From NCBI RefSeq assembly GCF_047496725.1, contig NC_132975.1, positions 9,770,501 through 9,834,500 on the forward strand: a DNA stretch of 64,000 nucleotides. Reading direction: 5' to 3'. Position 1 is the stretch's first letter. Every line of letters starts with the position of its first letter. Shown in pieces: positions 25,114-38,200 of this stretch. The position numbers and the translations under genes were made by a program. This stretch comes from Anoplolepis gracilipes (lineage: Eukaryota > Arthropoda > Insecta > Hymenoptera > Formicidae). Under the pieces are notes generated by a model. That model saw only the letters and a program-made list of their open reading frames with translations. It had not been told where the DNA came from and ran no database searches.

Positions 25114-26581
25114 ATGAGCGGCGACGGGAATAGTGGCGAGAAAACGGATCCGGGCGCTATCAGACACGGGAACTTCATAAATTATTACCAATTCCATCCT
25201 GCGGAAGAGCGCGTGCGGCAACTTCCGCATGGCGTGTGGCAGCGACGACGGGACGTTCATCCGGCCCGGAAATACGCGGGTCTAGACGTCGGCTGTAACG
25301 CCGGGGTAAGAATGGCACAGCTGTCGCGCCGGGGGGAATCCAAAACGGGATGAGACTTGGCCTTCGTGATCCGAAACTACAAACGGCGCGTCTAATTTTG
25401 AGTCGAGTTATCCCTTTTCAGGTGCCGGTCGCGGGTTGTCCGCTTCCGGAATCCGTATTCTTTATCCTTATTCTAGAAATTTCTTGCATGTGTGTGTTCG
25501 TTCTTCTCTCTACCTATTAAAGCTAACGCGTTTTTCTAATTATACGGATCGCTTCCCATAAATGTCATGATGTTTTCTTTTAACCGGAAATGGTTTCGGA
25601 TAATTCGAGACGAAAATCCTATTAAGAAGACATGACGTTAACTAATCTTTGTGACTACTATTGTGAATTTAAATAAGATACAAATTGGATATTTTATTTC
25701 ATATAAGCCGTCAATTTATTATTATCTTTTAGAATTATGTCTAATTATATTAACAACAATTTTTTCTCTTTTTCAGTAAATTTTAACTACTTTATTTTAA
25801 ACATAAAAATCTCTCATTGTCAGTCTAAAAAAAATTTAACTTTTAAATACATTTAAAAAATATAACTTTTAAATGTATTTAATAAAGACATTAAAAAAGT
25901 GCGACAAACTTTCCATACAATTTTTACTAAGTAGATATGAATTTTAAATTTAATTTGATCCGTGACTAAAAGAGCACATTTAAATATCTTGCATATTTAT
26001 ATTTAATTTTATTTTCACGATGATACATATTGCAGAATCTCACAAATATGTTATACGACTTCCTCGAAAAGGCCATGTCCCAAGATCACCCTGAGATCTC
26101 TTTAATCGGTGTGGATCTCGATCCGATTCTGATCGAGAGAGCGCGCGAGCACAATCAACGCCCGGACCGTCTGACCTTCGAGTGTCTGGACTTTTTGTCC
26201 GATGATTGCGGCGAGACATTGAGGAGGCATTTGGCGCAGCTTCATAAAACGCGATTCGATGTGGTGTTCTGCTTCTCGATCACTATGTGGATTCATCTGA
26301 ATCACGGTGATGACGGTCTGGAAAAGTTTCTACGAAAAGCTTGCGATCTGTCAGAAATGATCGTCATCGAACCGCAGCCTTGGAAATGTTACAGAAACGC
26401 GTCGAGAAGACTGCGAAGAGTGAAATCGGAGGACTTTCCGTTGCTGAAAGAACTAAAGTACATCGGTAATCCGGCGCAGCATATTGAGGATATTTTGACG
26501 AGGCTGTGCGATTTTCGAAAAGTCACCATCACCGCGAGTAACGATTGGGGACGCACGCTTTTGATTTACGAAAGAAAATAG
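25114..26581 (+). CDS. BCDIN3D: BCDIN3D, RNA 5'-monophosphate methyltransferase
   Basis: This Bin3-family enzyme uses S-adenosylmethionine to methylate the 5'-monophosphate of RNA. tRNA-His and some pre-miRNAs are the substrates known for the family. Exons are 25114-25305 and 26036-26581, joined in phase 0 (GGTAAG donor, TTGCAG acceptor), giving 245 residues. The human protein is nearer 290. Residues about 18-30 carry the HGNFINYYQFHP entry motif. SAM motif I is GLDVGCNAG (56-64), split from its continuation exactly at the intron. The acidic strand-2 motif is GVDLDP (89-94). The SITMWIHLNHGDDGL and EPQPWKCY segments are characteristic of BCDIN3D; the related 7SK capping enzyme MEPCE differs there. 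An AATAAA at 26705 is a plausible poly(A) signal. A TTTCAG just before the start (ending 25093) suggests a 5'UTR intron. BAP18 starts about 500 bases downstream on the same strand. Confidence 0.9.
25843..25882. repeat. 16-bp inverted repeat in BCDIN3D intron
   Basis: TTAAATACATTTAAAA (25843-25858) is perfectly reverse-complemented at 25867-25882, with an 8-base spacer. It is AT-rich, so chance formation is more likely than for the GC-balanced repeats elsewhere. Confidence 0.85.
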
Positions 26582-27087
26582 TGATCGTAAAGTCAACTCG
26601 CTTCTTGAGAGATTTTCTTTAAGAAAGGGAAATGCTGCATTTTTTACATATAATTATAAAATATAAAATTATAATTAAAAAATATAAAATTTATTATAGA
26701 AGATAATAAATTTAAATGTGCAAAAATAGAGATAATTTATTTCATATAAATTTAGTTTGCATTATAAACGAAATGCATTTTTTAAGAAAGGGATTTCGAA
26801 AAAGAACTCTACTGCTAAATTTCTAATTTTAAATACTAATAATATATACTATACATATTATATATAAATATTTATACAAACTATACATACATGATTGGAA
26901 TGAGCAAACAGGCAACGGGTAAAGATTATCAATGGAATTTCAATAACGTGTAATGATAAAACAGAAAATTAGCGAACGAGGTTCGCAAAAGAGACGCGAG
27001 ATGTCGGTAATGGAGTACCAATGTCGCCGCCATGTTACTATCGTCTTGGACAATCATAATCGAACCTATATCAACAATAACAACAAT
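26582..27087. other. BCDIN3D-BAP18 intergenic / BAP18 5' region
   Basis: AT-rich 3' flank of BCDIN3D with AATAAA at 26705-26710, then the presumed promoter and leader of BAP18. From 26953 the frame leading into BAP18 is open and contains upstream in-frame ATGs (26953, 27001), with Asn-rich sequence just before 27088. Confidence 0.6.
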
Positions 27088-28970
27088 ATGAACTCTGCGA
27101 GCAAGGTGAGTATAAAAGCAATTGTTGTTGATTTTAGAGTCAGTTTCTTTGTATTTTTGTGCGTCAAATATTATTCGCGAGTACGGTGCTGAAAAAATCC
27201 AGCCGTAAAAAAAATCTTAAATAGCTTGTAACTCGAGAAAATCATGGATTTTTATATCGCGAAGTTATGTTGAAAGATTTTCTTTGATTTATTATTTAAT
27301 TGTATTTTTTTTTGTAAAAATATTTTAATTAATACATTACAGTTGTATGGAAATTGTGTACTATATTTACAACATTATTACACAATTTGTGTAAAAAGAA
27401 ACGTAATATATCGTATTAGTTTAAGGCAATCATGCCGGTGATATTTACTCTTGTTTAAAAAAATGTTTTTCTTTCTATTTATGTACTATGTCTAATTATA
27501 ATTATAATTAAGAAAAGAGAAAACATTTAAGAATTAACAATTTGCTGTTTATCTTTAGATAGTTTATAGCTTAGTGATATTAATCATAATATAATGAATA
27601 AGAAATATTTTGGATTATATAATGGATAATTATATAAATATTTTAATACAGTTATTAATAATGAATACATAACAGCTAGAAAGAAAAAACTTTATTTTTA
27701 GGTGGGTGAAATCTTCACCGCAGCTGGTGTGGCCTTTAACAAATTGGGTGAACTCACAATGCAACTTCATCCGACATCAGACTCGCTAGCAGGGTAAGTT
27801 AAGTATGAAAACATTATTGCGACCTATAATATGGAAATATTATTTAGTAACAGAAAAATTTAAATTTCTAATCTTTATCAGAATGACTGAAAATAATAAC
27901 AGTATCTACTGTAATGTAACAAGCAAGAGTAAACATGAACAATTTATAATTTTGTCATGATTATCATGGCAATGTTTATAGTGTAGAGTGATTTTTTGGT
28001 AGTGTACATCAAATTTGGTTCGAAGATGACAAAAGATAAGAAGTAAGAATTTTTAAGTAATTATAATATCGGTAATTTAAATATCAATATTGTTTGTATT
28101 ATGTGTTTTGATTATATGTGTTTATTACTATGATTTGATTTTGAAAACTGATTGGAAATATGTTAATGACAATACATGAGAAAGTGTTATTAACTCGAGA
28201 AATTGTTTATACTTGTTTTTTTCTTTTGTTTTGTTGGGGAATATTTGGCTGTGTTTTGTTATTTTATAGATTGTATGATGAATATTTTTTTATAATGGTT
28301 ATGAAAAAATTAGTTCAAACTTACTCTCCCATTAAATAATTAGTTTTGATTATTATATTGTGTGAAATGAATTATTTTCAAAATGTACAAGATGATTATA
28401 AAATAGCTTTCCTTGTTTCCAATAAATTTGCAGTATACACCATCAGATTACTCTATATAATTACTATAGACCCCATGTTCTTTTCTTAATTTCCTATCCT
28501 CCTCAATGCGTAGTAAATGGACTGAGGAGGACATTGAGATGCTCCGTCACTCAGTAAGGGCTTTCAGCGAAGAGTTGAACAGAATAAGCGAGCACATCAA
28601 GAGTCGCACGGTGTAAGTTTTCAAAGGCTGCCTTTAAGGCAGGTCCGAATTTTACAGCGAACGTATTGCTCTCTTTTCCAGTTCTCAGATACGAACCACC
28701 CTGAAGAAGAAGGCGTTTGAAGAGGCTGGAATATCTGTCAGGCAACAACAGATTCTTCCCCAACAGACACAACAATCGACATTAGTTCAGCAACAGGTTG
28801 TTAAGCAACAGTCCACATCGGGAAACCAAAGTCTAATAGGAAAATCAGCAGAAGTGACGCTTAACATGCTGAATGCACCAGAGACGGAAGTGGATGTCGA
28901 GGGACTCCCCGAGGAATGTCAAGTGAAACTTGAATTCGAAGAAGGCGCTACCGAAGAAGTTACTGGTTAG
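27088..28970 (+). CDS. BAP18: BAP18, chromatin complex subunit (SANT domain)
   Basis: BAP18 is a small nuclear subunit that co-purifies with the NURF remodeller (via BPTF) and MLL1-type histone methyltransferase complexes. Exons are 27088-27105, 27702-27793, 28514-28612 and 28682-28970, all with GT-AG borders. Together they give 165 residues; the human protein has about 172. The conserved N-terminus MNSASK-VGEIFTAAG...KLGELTMQLHP spans the first splice. The SANT/Myb-like domain covers about residues 38-88, with KWTEEDIEMLRHSV and the hydrophobic-spaced NRISEHIKSRTVSQIRTTLKKKAFE. A Gln-rich linker (about 93-120) follows, then an acidic C-terminus with the family motif EVTLNMLNAPE...VDVEGL. The ATG at 27088 is chosen by alignment to the family start, although two upstream ATGs are in frame. 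AATAAA occurs at 29005 and 29129. Confidence 0.92.
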
Positions 28971-29547
28971 CTTTATATAGTTAACTTATCAATTAAGTTA
29001 ACTGAATAAAGAGCTAAGGACTTGATAATATCAAGTTTTCTAACATCTGATTGTTCATTGATGTGGTTCGAATTTTAACTAGTTTTAAGTATCTCGATCG
29101 CATATAAACTCATAAGTTACCTTTTTATAATAAATGTATGAAAATCTAATTTAATGTTTTTACATGAGATGGAATTGATGCCAAATTGATCCTGAATTCC
29201 TTGGACATAAGTTAAGAGAGAATTTTGTTTCTTTAAATATTTAAAAAACTTGTTCATCTTTGAGTATAATTTTTATTATAGGATAAACAATTTACGAGCA
29301 ATATTTACATAGACGATACTTATGGATTGAGATAACACTTGACAAAATTATTACAGATTTGTTTTTACTACCAATTAAAATTTTCATATTTGTGAATCAG
29401 TGTGAATGCAATAGAGTAATAATGATAATAATTTAATAAAATGTAAAAAAATGAGAATGTTCTGCATAAAATGTTTATCGAATTATGTAAATGTTATGCT
29501 TTAAATGGTATAAAAATTATATATATATATATATATTTAAAAAATTA

Positions 29548-29578
<31 letters not shown>

Positions 29579-29964
29579 TTCGTACGCTCAAAAAACATCG
29601 GCGCAAGAAAAATTAGTTATTTCGTTTTGTGTCGTTGGTAATTTTCCTCCCGCCTTATAGGGATTTTATCGCACATGCATGAAAAATCCAACCCACATCC
29701 GATTACTCTCGGGTGGAGTGACGCATCCGTGATCCGCGCGTCGACTGATGGATTAATAACAACCGTGGTACTTTACGGGATGCTGTCGAAATAGTCTATC
29801 GGCATCGTTCGATCACGGTGCCGTCGATCTCGTGTAATTGTGCGATGTGAAAGGAAAGGTACAAAACCGCCTGACACAGATATCAGATCGTCTGAATTTG
29901 ACATACATATAAGGTCATCTTTTATATTCCACGACAACAAAGCAATAGATCATAACAACGAACT
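28971..29964. other. BAP18-MFSD1 intergenic
   Basis: BAP18 3' flank (AATAAA at 29005 and 29129), then AT microsatellites (29518-29570) and a T-run to 29580. From about 29640 the sequence turns GC-richer and is the likely promoter and leader of MFSD1. No other gene is seen. Confidence 0.6.
29518..29580. repeat. (AT)n tracts and T-run
   Basis: Two AT tracts (29518-29536, 29546-29570) separated by a short A-rich stretch, followed by about 10 T. Confidence 0.9.
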
Positions 29965-32900
29965 ATGGAGGGAGTTGTAGCGGAAAATTCTGTAAGCACC
30001 GAGATGACTTCCGAGGACGAGATGGCCCTACAAGGATGTTGCAGTCCCAAAAAAATGCCCTACCGATTTTTGGGCCTGGCACTCATGTGTCTACTTGGAT
30101 TCGGTACGAATTGACGTAACTTCGCAGATGCGTTGTTTACTGAGCGTCGCGTCACTTCTTTATCTGTCACCACGCAGCTGAAACGGTGTCACTGTCAAAA
30201 GATCGAATTGTTATCGCGACGATAACGACGAACGAGATGGTCGAACTTTTTGCTATCGCGATTTAAACTTTTTTGCGATCTTTATATTTATACATTATTT
30301 GACATACACCTTTATTTAAAAATATTTTATTTTAAATAAAACTATCTAATTCTTTTATTTGTGCAATTATACAATTTTTATTATACAATTTTATTTTATT
30401 ATATAATTTTTAAATATTGAATTTTATATATAACATTTAATATTTTATATTAAAATTTCTAATATTTGACACATATGGTAATGTAAATAGAACTCTTTTA
30501 GCCATATTTAAATATAATAAACATAAAAAAAATACATGATATTTATTTGATATGTTTTGTTACATTTTTTGTATATTTATGAAAAAATTGTTAATTGCAA
30601 TTTAATAGCTAAAATTAAAAATAGAGAGAAAAAGATAAAGAAATATTAGTTAAAATGTAATTGAAATTGTTTACATTCTCTCTTATGCTTTCTTGCTATT
30701 AATTATAGAGAAAAATTTGACAGTATTTAGATAAGGCATATCATGAAAGGTCTCTTTGTATAGTTTATCGCATATTCCTTTTTTTTCTCAATATTTACCA
30801 TATGTTGTATGATATTAGAAGCTATGACTCATATTGAAAGTATGCTTATGTGATAACATTACTTTCACTTAATAAATTATAAACTTTTTAGCAAATAACT
30901 ATAATTCTATGTTGTATAAATTTTTTTTACAAAATTGTGCTCTAGCAAGTATTTTAATGGATATATATTTTATTTATTTCAGGATCATACTTTTGTTTTG
31001 ATAATCCTGGAGCGTTACAAGATAATTTTAAAATTGATTTACATATGTCAACTAGCACATTTGTTTTGCTATATTCTATTTATTCCTGGCCGAATGTCAT
31101 TCTCTGCTTTATTGGTGGATTCTTATTAGACAGTGTTTTTGGAATTCGGCTAGGTACTGTGATATATATGGGACTCACGTTGATTGGCCAAATCATTTTT
31201 GCAAGCGGTGCTATGATTGATGCTTTTTGGCTAATGATGCTTGGCCGATTTGTCTTTGGGTATGTATTTGCCTATGTATTACAATTATTGTGTATCCTTT
31301 TATAAATCAAAATTTTTATGCAATCAAAAACTACTTTCTTTTTTTCCAGAATCGGTGCAGAATCGTTGGCAGTTGCCCAAAATAGTTACGCAGTCCTTTG
31401 GTTCAAAGGTAAAGAATTAAACATGGTGTTTGGACTGCAGTTAAGTTTCGCACGAGTAGGATCGACAGTAAACTTCTTAGTAATGGAGCCAATATACAAT
31501 TATGTATCTAAATATTATAAGGGTCCAGAGTGCATTGGCATAGTTCTTTTTCTCGCTGCTGGAACTTGCGTGATGTCGATGATATGCGCGTGTGTATTAG
31601 GCCTCATGGATAAACGCGCCGAGAGACTGCTCCGACGAGGGGAGGGACAAGAACCGCAAGTTGTTAGTCTAAAAGACGTCAAGGATTTCAAGCTGATCTT
31701 TTGGTTGATTGCGCTCATTTGCATCGCTTATTACGTCGCGATATTCCCCTTTATCGCTTTGGGAAAGTAAGTGCATGATGGCATAAACACTTATTATATG
31801 GAACAATTTTTAAATCACATTAATCAAATATGTAAAATATTTTTTAGAGCAATATCGATAACGATATCATGTTATACAATTTGTTCCATATGAACTAACT
31901 CTTGTCGACTGTTTATTTATAATTGTATGCATTAGGAGAAAAATTAATATTTCGTTTATTTTTTTAGAGTATTTTTTGAACGGAAATACGAATACGATCC
32001 ATCTTCTGCAAACACGGTGAATTCTCTCGTTTATTCGATATCGGCTATAGCATCACCTGTATTAGGTTACTTAGTAGATAGGATAGGAAAAAACGTATCA
32101 TGGGTGTTTATTAGTATCTGTGTGACTATCCTTGCACATGGATTGCTCGCATTTACTTATTTGAATCCTTATGCATGTATGATTCTCATGGGATTGGCAT
32201 ATTCCATGCTTGCTAGCAGTTTATGGCCTTTAATTGCTCTTGTCACACCAGAGCATCAACTTGGAACTGCTTATGGAATGTAAGCACAATTTATTGTTCG
32301 TAATAATGAAATAATGTTTAATAATAAAGATATCTGGTGTATAATTTGTTACAATTCTTTTTCAGTGCGCAGGCTGTACAAAATTTAGGTCTTGCTGTAG
32401 TATCAATTGTAGCTGGCATAATAGTAGACAAAGGAGGATATTTGATGCTCGAGATGTTTTTCCTCGGTTGGCTTTGGGGTGAGCATTTTTGCGAACCTGA
32501 AAATTGAATAATCAGCGCGTGTTTTCGCGTGTTATAACGTAAAATTTTATAAATAACATATTTCATATATTGTAATCAGTTTCATTGATAACCGCTGGTG
32601 CAATCTGGGTATCGGACATAGCAACAAGCGGTGGTTATCTCAATATGACACCAGGACAAAGAGAACGATATGAGACACTTCGATGTACGCCTGAGAGTTT
32701 GGAACGAGAAAAATTATTGTCGTCAGAGTGTACATCAGATTTTTCAGCGGATAGTTTGATGCAACCACAATCTGATATCAGTATACGAAACCGTTACTTG
32801 TCTCGCATTGGTGCAATGGTAAATCTATTTTAAAATATTAAGATGTTATATAATTTTAATTTATATAAGGAATATATACATATTTTTTATAGTAATTAAC

Positions 32901-33105
32901 ACAATTTAAAAAAAACGATATTTTTTTTTTTTTTGCTAATATTTAATGTTAGTAAAATATATTTTACTATATCATTGATATCATATAATTCGAATATATA
33001 TATATATATATATACCGAAAATATAAATTTTATTTAATATTAATAAGTTCTAAATTATAGGTACCACCACATGCGGTAACACCGATTCATCGAGCATTAC
33101 GATGA
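29965..33105 (+). CDS. MFSD1: MFSD1, lysosomal MFS transporter
   Basis: MFSD1 is a 12-helix major facilitator of the lysosomal membrane. The mammalian protein exports dipeptides and is protected by the partner GLMP. Seven exons splice cleanly: 29965-30103, 30983-31259, 31350-31766, 31968-32279, 32366-32478, 32580-32818 and 33061-33105. The product is 513 residues, a normal length. Residues 1-32 are a polar, acidic cytosolic tail (SEDEMALQ). Helix 1 follows from about residue 33. The family-typical LLYSIYSWPN lies at about 75-84. An MFS motif-A loop, GGFLLDSVFGIRLG, spans about 91-104, and its C-half counterpart GYLVDRIGKN follows later. The cytosolic central loop is charged (DKRAERLLRRGEGQEPQ). 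The C-terminal tail after helix 12 is long and polar. The near-dileucine tail signal reads DEMALQ, without the second Leu/Ile. AATAAA lies at 33454. Confidence 0.92.
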
Positions 33106-34259
33106 TACGCACAATCTAGTTGCAAATTTATGATATAAATAGGTATGTAAAAGAGCTTTTAAATCTCGTCTGTTCACTGTGTCTTCCTATTATACACAGC
33201 TTGATCTGTGATAATTTCGTAACGCAATTAAATCGAAATTCTTTTTTAACAATGTTTTGAAATATTTTTTTAATTGATGTTGACTATATTTTACATGAAA
33301 CTTAATGACTATCTGTGTAACAGTTACCATTAAATATTAAAAACTTATGAGTCATATTTTTAGTTTTAAAAATAAGCGTTACGAAATTACTTAGCTTATA
33401 AGATAATGTGACATATATCTTGTCATGTGTAATATATCTTGATGTATTATTGTAATAAATGAATGTCTGATCTCTCGGGTTGCATTAAGAAATTTAATTT
33501 ATATTTTTTAACATATTTCAATTTAATTCTGGACGAATAAACTAATAAAAAACGTAATATTCCTGAACTGCCACTTCCTTTTCAACTGTAATAGATTGTC
33601 TAATTTTCAGTAAACTTATATATAATATATATATATAAGCTCTGTAAAAAATCATGTTGAAATAATTGTACAAAGCTAAATTTTTAATCCAAAAAATTAC
33701 AAAAACTTTGTAACTTTATGAAATAGATTTCTTGTACATTATTATTTGGATCATTTTTTTTACAGAGAAATAATTTGTTACATTTTTTTAAAGAATTAAA
33801 AATATATTTTAAATATTATTAAATATAATTAAAAGTATATTTAAAAAATTTGATATTTTTCTTAGAGAAGACTTTAAAAAGATATTTATTTGTTGATATT
33901 ATTTGTAATATATATATATATAGCTGCGTTCTGGATTTACTGCCAATGAATTACGAAATGTAGCTATTATTCTTTGCATAGAAATGGCTTCATTTATGAA
34001 ATGATAATTAATTTCCCGCTTTTCCGGAAATACGTAACATAAAGTGATTTTGACCTGCGCATCATTGCATCCAACATACAGCACGCAAAAGTCCTATAAT
34101 TTGTTATTTCGCAGCGCCACTGTCATACCATTACTGAGTCTGAGAGGGCGTTCAAGAAACGACGCAGAAACAGCTGTAGCGTGCAACACGTGTTTTGATG
34201 GTGATACTTGACTGGTCGTGCTGTGAATTTCGCATATTTTTGCACAAGGATTCTACGAA
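33106..34259. other. MFSD1-DHX33 intergenic
   Basis: AT-rich MFSD1 3' flank with AATAAA at 33454 and again near 33536. The last 180 bases before the DHX33 ATG are GC-richer and contain a perfect AACACGTGTT E-box palindrome (34185-34194). No further gene is seen. Confidence 0.6.
34185..34194. promoter_or_regulatory. CACGTG E-box close to DHX33 start
   Basis: A perfect 10-bp palindrome AACACGTGTT, with its core CACGTG at 34187-34192, ends 66 bases before the DHX33 ATG. This is the high-affinity Myc-Max site. Many ribosome-biogenesis genes in insects carry it near the transcription start. Use here is inferred. Confidence 0.4.
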
Positions 34260-35217
34260 ATGAGGGTCCACGACGACGCGGATTCCAAGCACAACGTCAC
34301 GGGGAAGTCGTCCAAGGTGGCCCTGAAGCGGCCCAACACTGTCGTGTTCTGCGAAAAATCCAACAAAGTGCAAAAAATGAATGAAAATAATCAGTGTAAC
34401 AACTCTACGAACGCAACAAAGAACAACGACAAGTCAAACATTAATTTCCATCAGCGGAGAAAATCATTGCCCGTCTACATGCATCGTAAAAGGTAAGAAT
34501 ATTATGTTCCTTTCTTTAACGTATCGTTCATAGTTCATACGTCATATGCGTCGATTTAAAGCAGTGACACTCATCTGTGTACATACACGCAGTATATACA
34601 GTGTGTTTCAAAAATGGAAGAATCCAGTTTTGCGATGGACTAAATAATATCTTTTGTTCTTGGATTTTGTAAGCTTTACAAACGCTTAATCAATAGAGAG
34701 AAAGAGAAGAGGAAATTGACATACACATACACATATAACACATATGTATATATATGTATGTATGTCAATTTTCTCTTCACATATATATATATGAATAATT
34801 TTGCTTAAATAATTAGACTCATTAATGCAATCCATAAAAAACTTAAAAAGAAGTAGCTTTTAAAAAATCATTAACTTTAAAAGTAGATAAAAGTCGGTTA
34901 ATTTTAAAATTTTGTAATTTATTTTTTAACGATATATTTAGTAATGTACTGGGCGTATGAAACAATTTATAATTTTGTAAGCAAAGAAGGAACAGTATTA
35001 GAATTTTTTATTTATTTTTATAAATATATATTTCATTTGAACAAGCAATATTTAATTTATTCTTAAAGGAAATTAATGTATATGTGTGTATATATTTATA
35101 TTTACTTTTATATGTATATTTATGTTTGATATGAGTATATATTTTTATTTACTTTTTATTTTTTTACACAATCTATTTACGTGAACGTTGTCGAATTTAT
35201 ATTAGAAACATATATAC

Positions 35218-35269
<52 letters not shown>

Positions 35270-38200
35270 AGAGAGAGAGAAAGAGCATCAAGGACTATGT
35301 CTTTGTGATGCAGTAGTAAAAATAATAATTATTTTATTAATGAATACAGAACATACATTTTATATATGTATTTTATATGTATACTATTCTAACATCATAT
35401 ATACAGTATTACTATTTATAATATTTCTCTCCAAATCATTGTTTAAGAGGATCGCGCTTATGGGTTTTCAGATTATTGGAAGAGATTCGGCGGCACAGTA
35501 CTCTAATTATAATAGGCGAAACTGGCAGCGGTAAGACCACGCAAATTCCGCAGTTGTTGCTCCAGACCGGTATAACTGGCACGTCCGGCTGTATCGGTAT
35601 CACGCAACCACGTAGGATAGCGGCGGTCAGTATAGCGCGCCGGGTTGCTCAAGAGCAGGGAGTGAAACCGGGAAAATTGGTGGGTTATTGCGTACGTTTT
35701 GAGGATTGCACATCTTCGCATACGAAGATCAAATATCTGACGGACGGCATGATGGTGCGAGAGGCGATGACTGATGAAATCCTGTCTGATTATTCGGTAC
35801 ATTATTACTAACAATAAGCTAACATAATCAAAGACCCAAATATATACATATATATACATATCTGGAACCAATGATAGATAACGAAACGAGTTTAATACGT
35901 TTCTCGAAAAAGCTAAAATTATTTATTAGTGGTATGACAGTTTAGAACTATTTTTTACATTATATGAATATTATAAATTTACTTTAATTTTTTCAGAAAA
36001 TAGGAAATCGATAATCAATTTATTCTATCTAATATTTAATTTACTTAAAGATAAATGATTTTATATTTCGAATAAATGATGAAATTGAAATTGTTATCGA
36101 TATAAAATTTATAAGATTTAGAAGTTGAACGACACTTTTAATTAAATATTTATAAAAAAAACCAATGTCATTTACATTTAAGAATTTTTACATGTATTTT
36201 TCATGTAATTTTCTCTTGTGTCTAATTGTATAATTAATTTGTTTTACTATTATAGAATAATAAAGTTTATAAATTTATGACAGGTAGTGATACTCGACGA
36301 AGCCCACGAGCGATCTGTACAGACCGACGTTCTATTCGGAGTGACGAGACGAGCGCAGAATTTGCGAAAGTTGAAGAACCTACCGCCCTTAAAACTTTTG
36401 ATTATGTCAGCTACGATGGATCCTAATAAATTCAAAGAGTACTTCCAGGCACCAGCATTGTATCTGGAGGGTCGTCAACATCCCGTGAGAATTTTTCATG
36501 CAGTTTCCACGCAGCAGGACTATGCATTTGCCGCACTAGTTACGGCGTTTCAAATTCATCGTCAGGTACCTGCAAAGTAAGTATTATACTTGTATTTCTA
36601 ATACGGAATATGAAATATGTTTACATTATATAAAATATATAAAAAGTGAAGTGTCTGCGTTTTAGAATAAATTAGAACTAGGATCTTACGAAAACTTACA
36701 TAAAAATGTTGTATAACATTTGATAATATTATTTGGTCGTTGGCTTTTATTTTCCAGTGAGGATATCTTGATTTTTTTGACTGGTCAAGAAGAAATAGAA
36801 GCAGCCACGATAGCCGCCCGACAAGTGGCTAAACAATTAGACGGACAGAAGTATCCACCTCTAAAAGTTTTTCCTTTGTATGCAGCGCTGCCCACTCATC
36901 AGCAATTGGAGGCTTTCAAACCTTCATCACCAGGAATGCGGAAATTAGTATTGTCGACAAACGTTGCTGAGACATCCGTCACGATTGGTGGTACGTATAT
37001 ACGCTTCATTTCTCTCATTATTATTTTTTTTTTTTAAATAAAAGATGAAAAATAATAATAAATATTTTTATTCTGCTGAAATTTTTATAAACGCTAAATA
37101 AGTTATAAGATATTAAAAAAAAATTAATTTTAAATGTCTTTTACAAACTACTTTGAATGATAATGAAACTGAGTATATATGTATTGTCAAATTAACTACA
37201 TTAAAAATTACTGTAACCGCTTGAGCATCACTTACAAAACATTCATGTTGTTAAACTTATTGTTGCTTGATATCTGATCTAAGAATTAAACATAGGAATT
37301 TGTCACGTGATTGATACCGGTGTTGTCAAAGCGCGAACTCATCATCCAATGACAGGATTAGACATGTTGAGGGTCGAAAAAATTTCACAAGCTCAAGCCT
37401 GGCAAAGAGCGGGTAGAGCCGCTCGTGAATCGCCGGGTAGATGTTATAGAGCTTACACTCGAGAAGAATTCGAAAAGATGAAGAACATGCCAGTGCCAGA
37501 AATTCAAAGGTGTTCTCTCGCGGGAGTTGCTCTTCAACTGCTCGCTATTGGCGTTGATATTACTACCTTCGATTTCATGGACAAACCTCCCAAGGAAGGC
37601 GTAGATGTGGCTGTGAAATGTTTAGAGAAACTAGGTGCAGTTAAAGGTACCAATTCTTTTCTCTTTTGTATTTGTACATTTATATGTAATAAAAGATACT
37701 TAAATATTATTTATTAAAAAAAAATAATTCTACTATTCTATTTAGGTATGTATAGAAAAAGAATTAATTTAATTTAATTTATTCTTCGCATTAAATTTCG
37801 TTTACATAACTTTTACAAATGATTTTTTTAATTTAATATACGAAATGAATTATAATAAAAAATTTTTGTATTGAAATTAAAACAGAATATGAAAGAAAAT
37901 GATTAATTAGTGATTATTTTTACGTAAAATTTTTGTTTCATTATTATGAATGTGCGAATAACGGAAATCACTCCAATCGAGATACACAATAAAATTCTTA
38001 TATCCTTTTTAAAAGGATCTCCACCGCAGCTGACTACACTTGGCCGTACGATGTCACTATTTCCGTTAGATCCTCGATTTACCAAAGTGATCCTCGCGTC
38101 GGTGGAACACAGGTGTCTGGAGGAAGCACTGACGGTTATTGCTTTACTATCGGGAGAATCGATTTTTATGGATCCACCAACAAAGAGAGAACAAGCTCAC

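Noticed and set aside
34600..34625. GTGTTTCAAAAATGG-like string resembling a mobile-element end
   Set aside because: No inverted partner, target-site duplication or element body could be found nearby.
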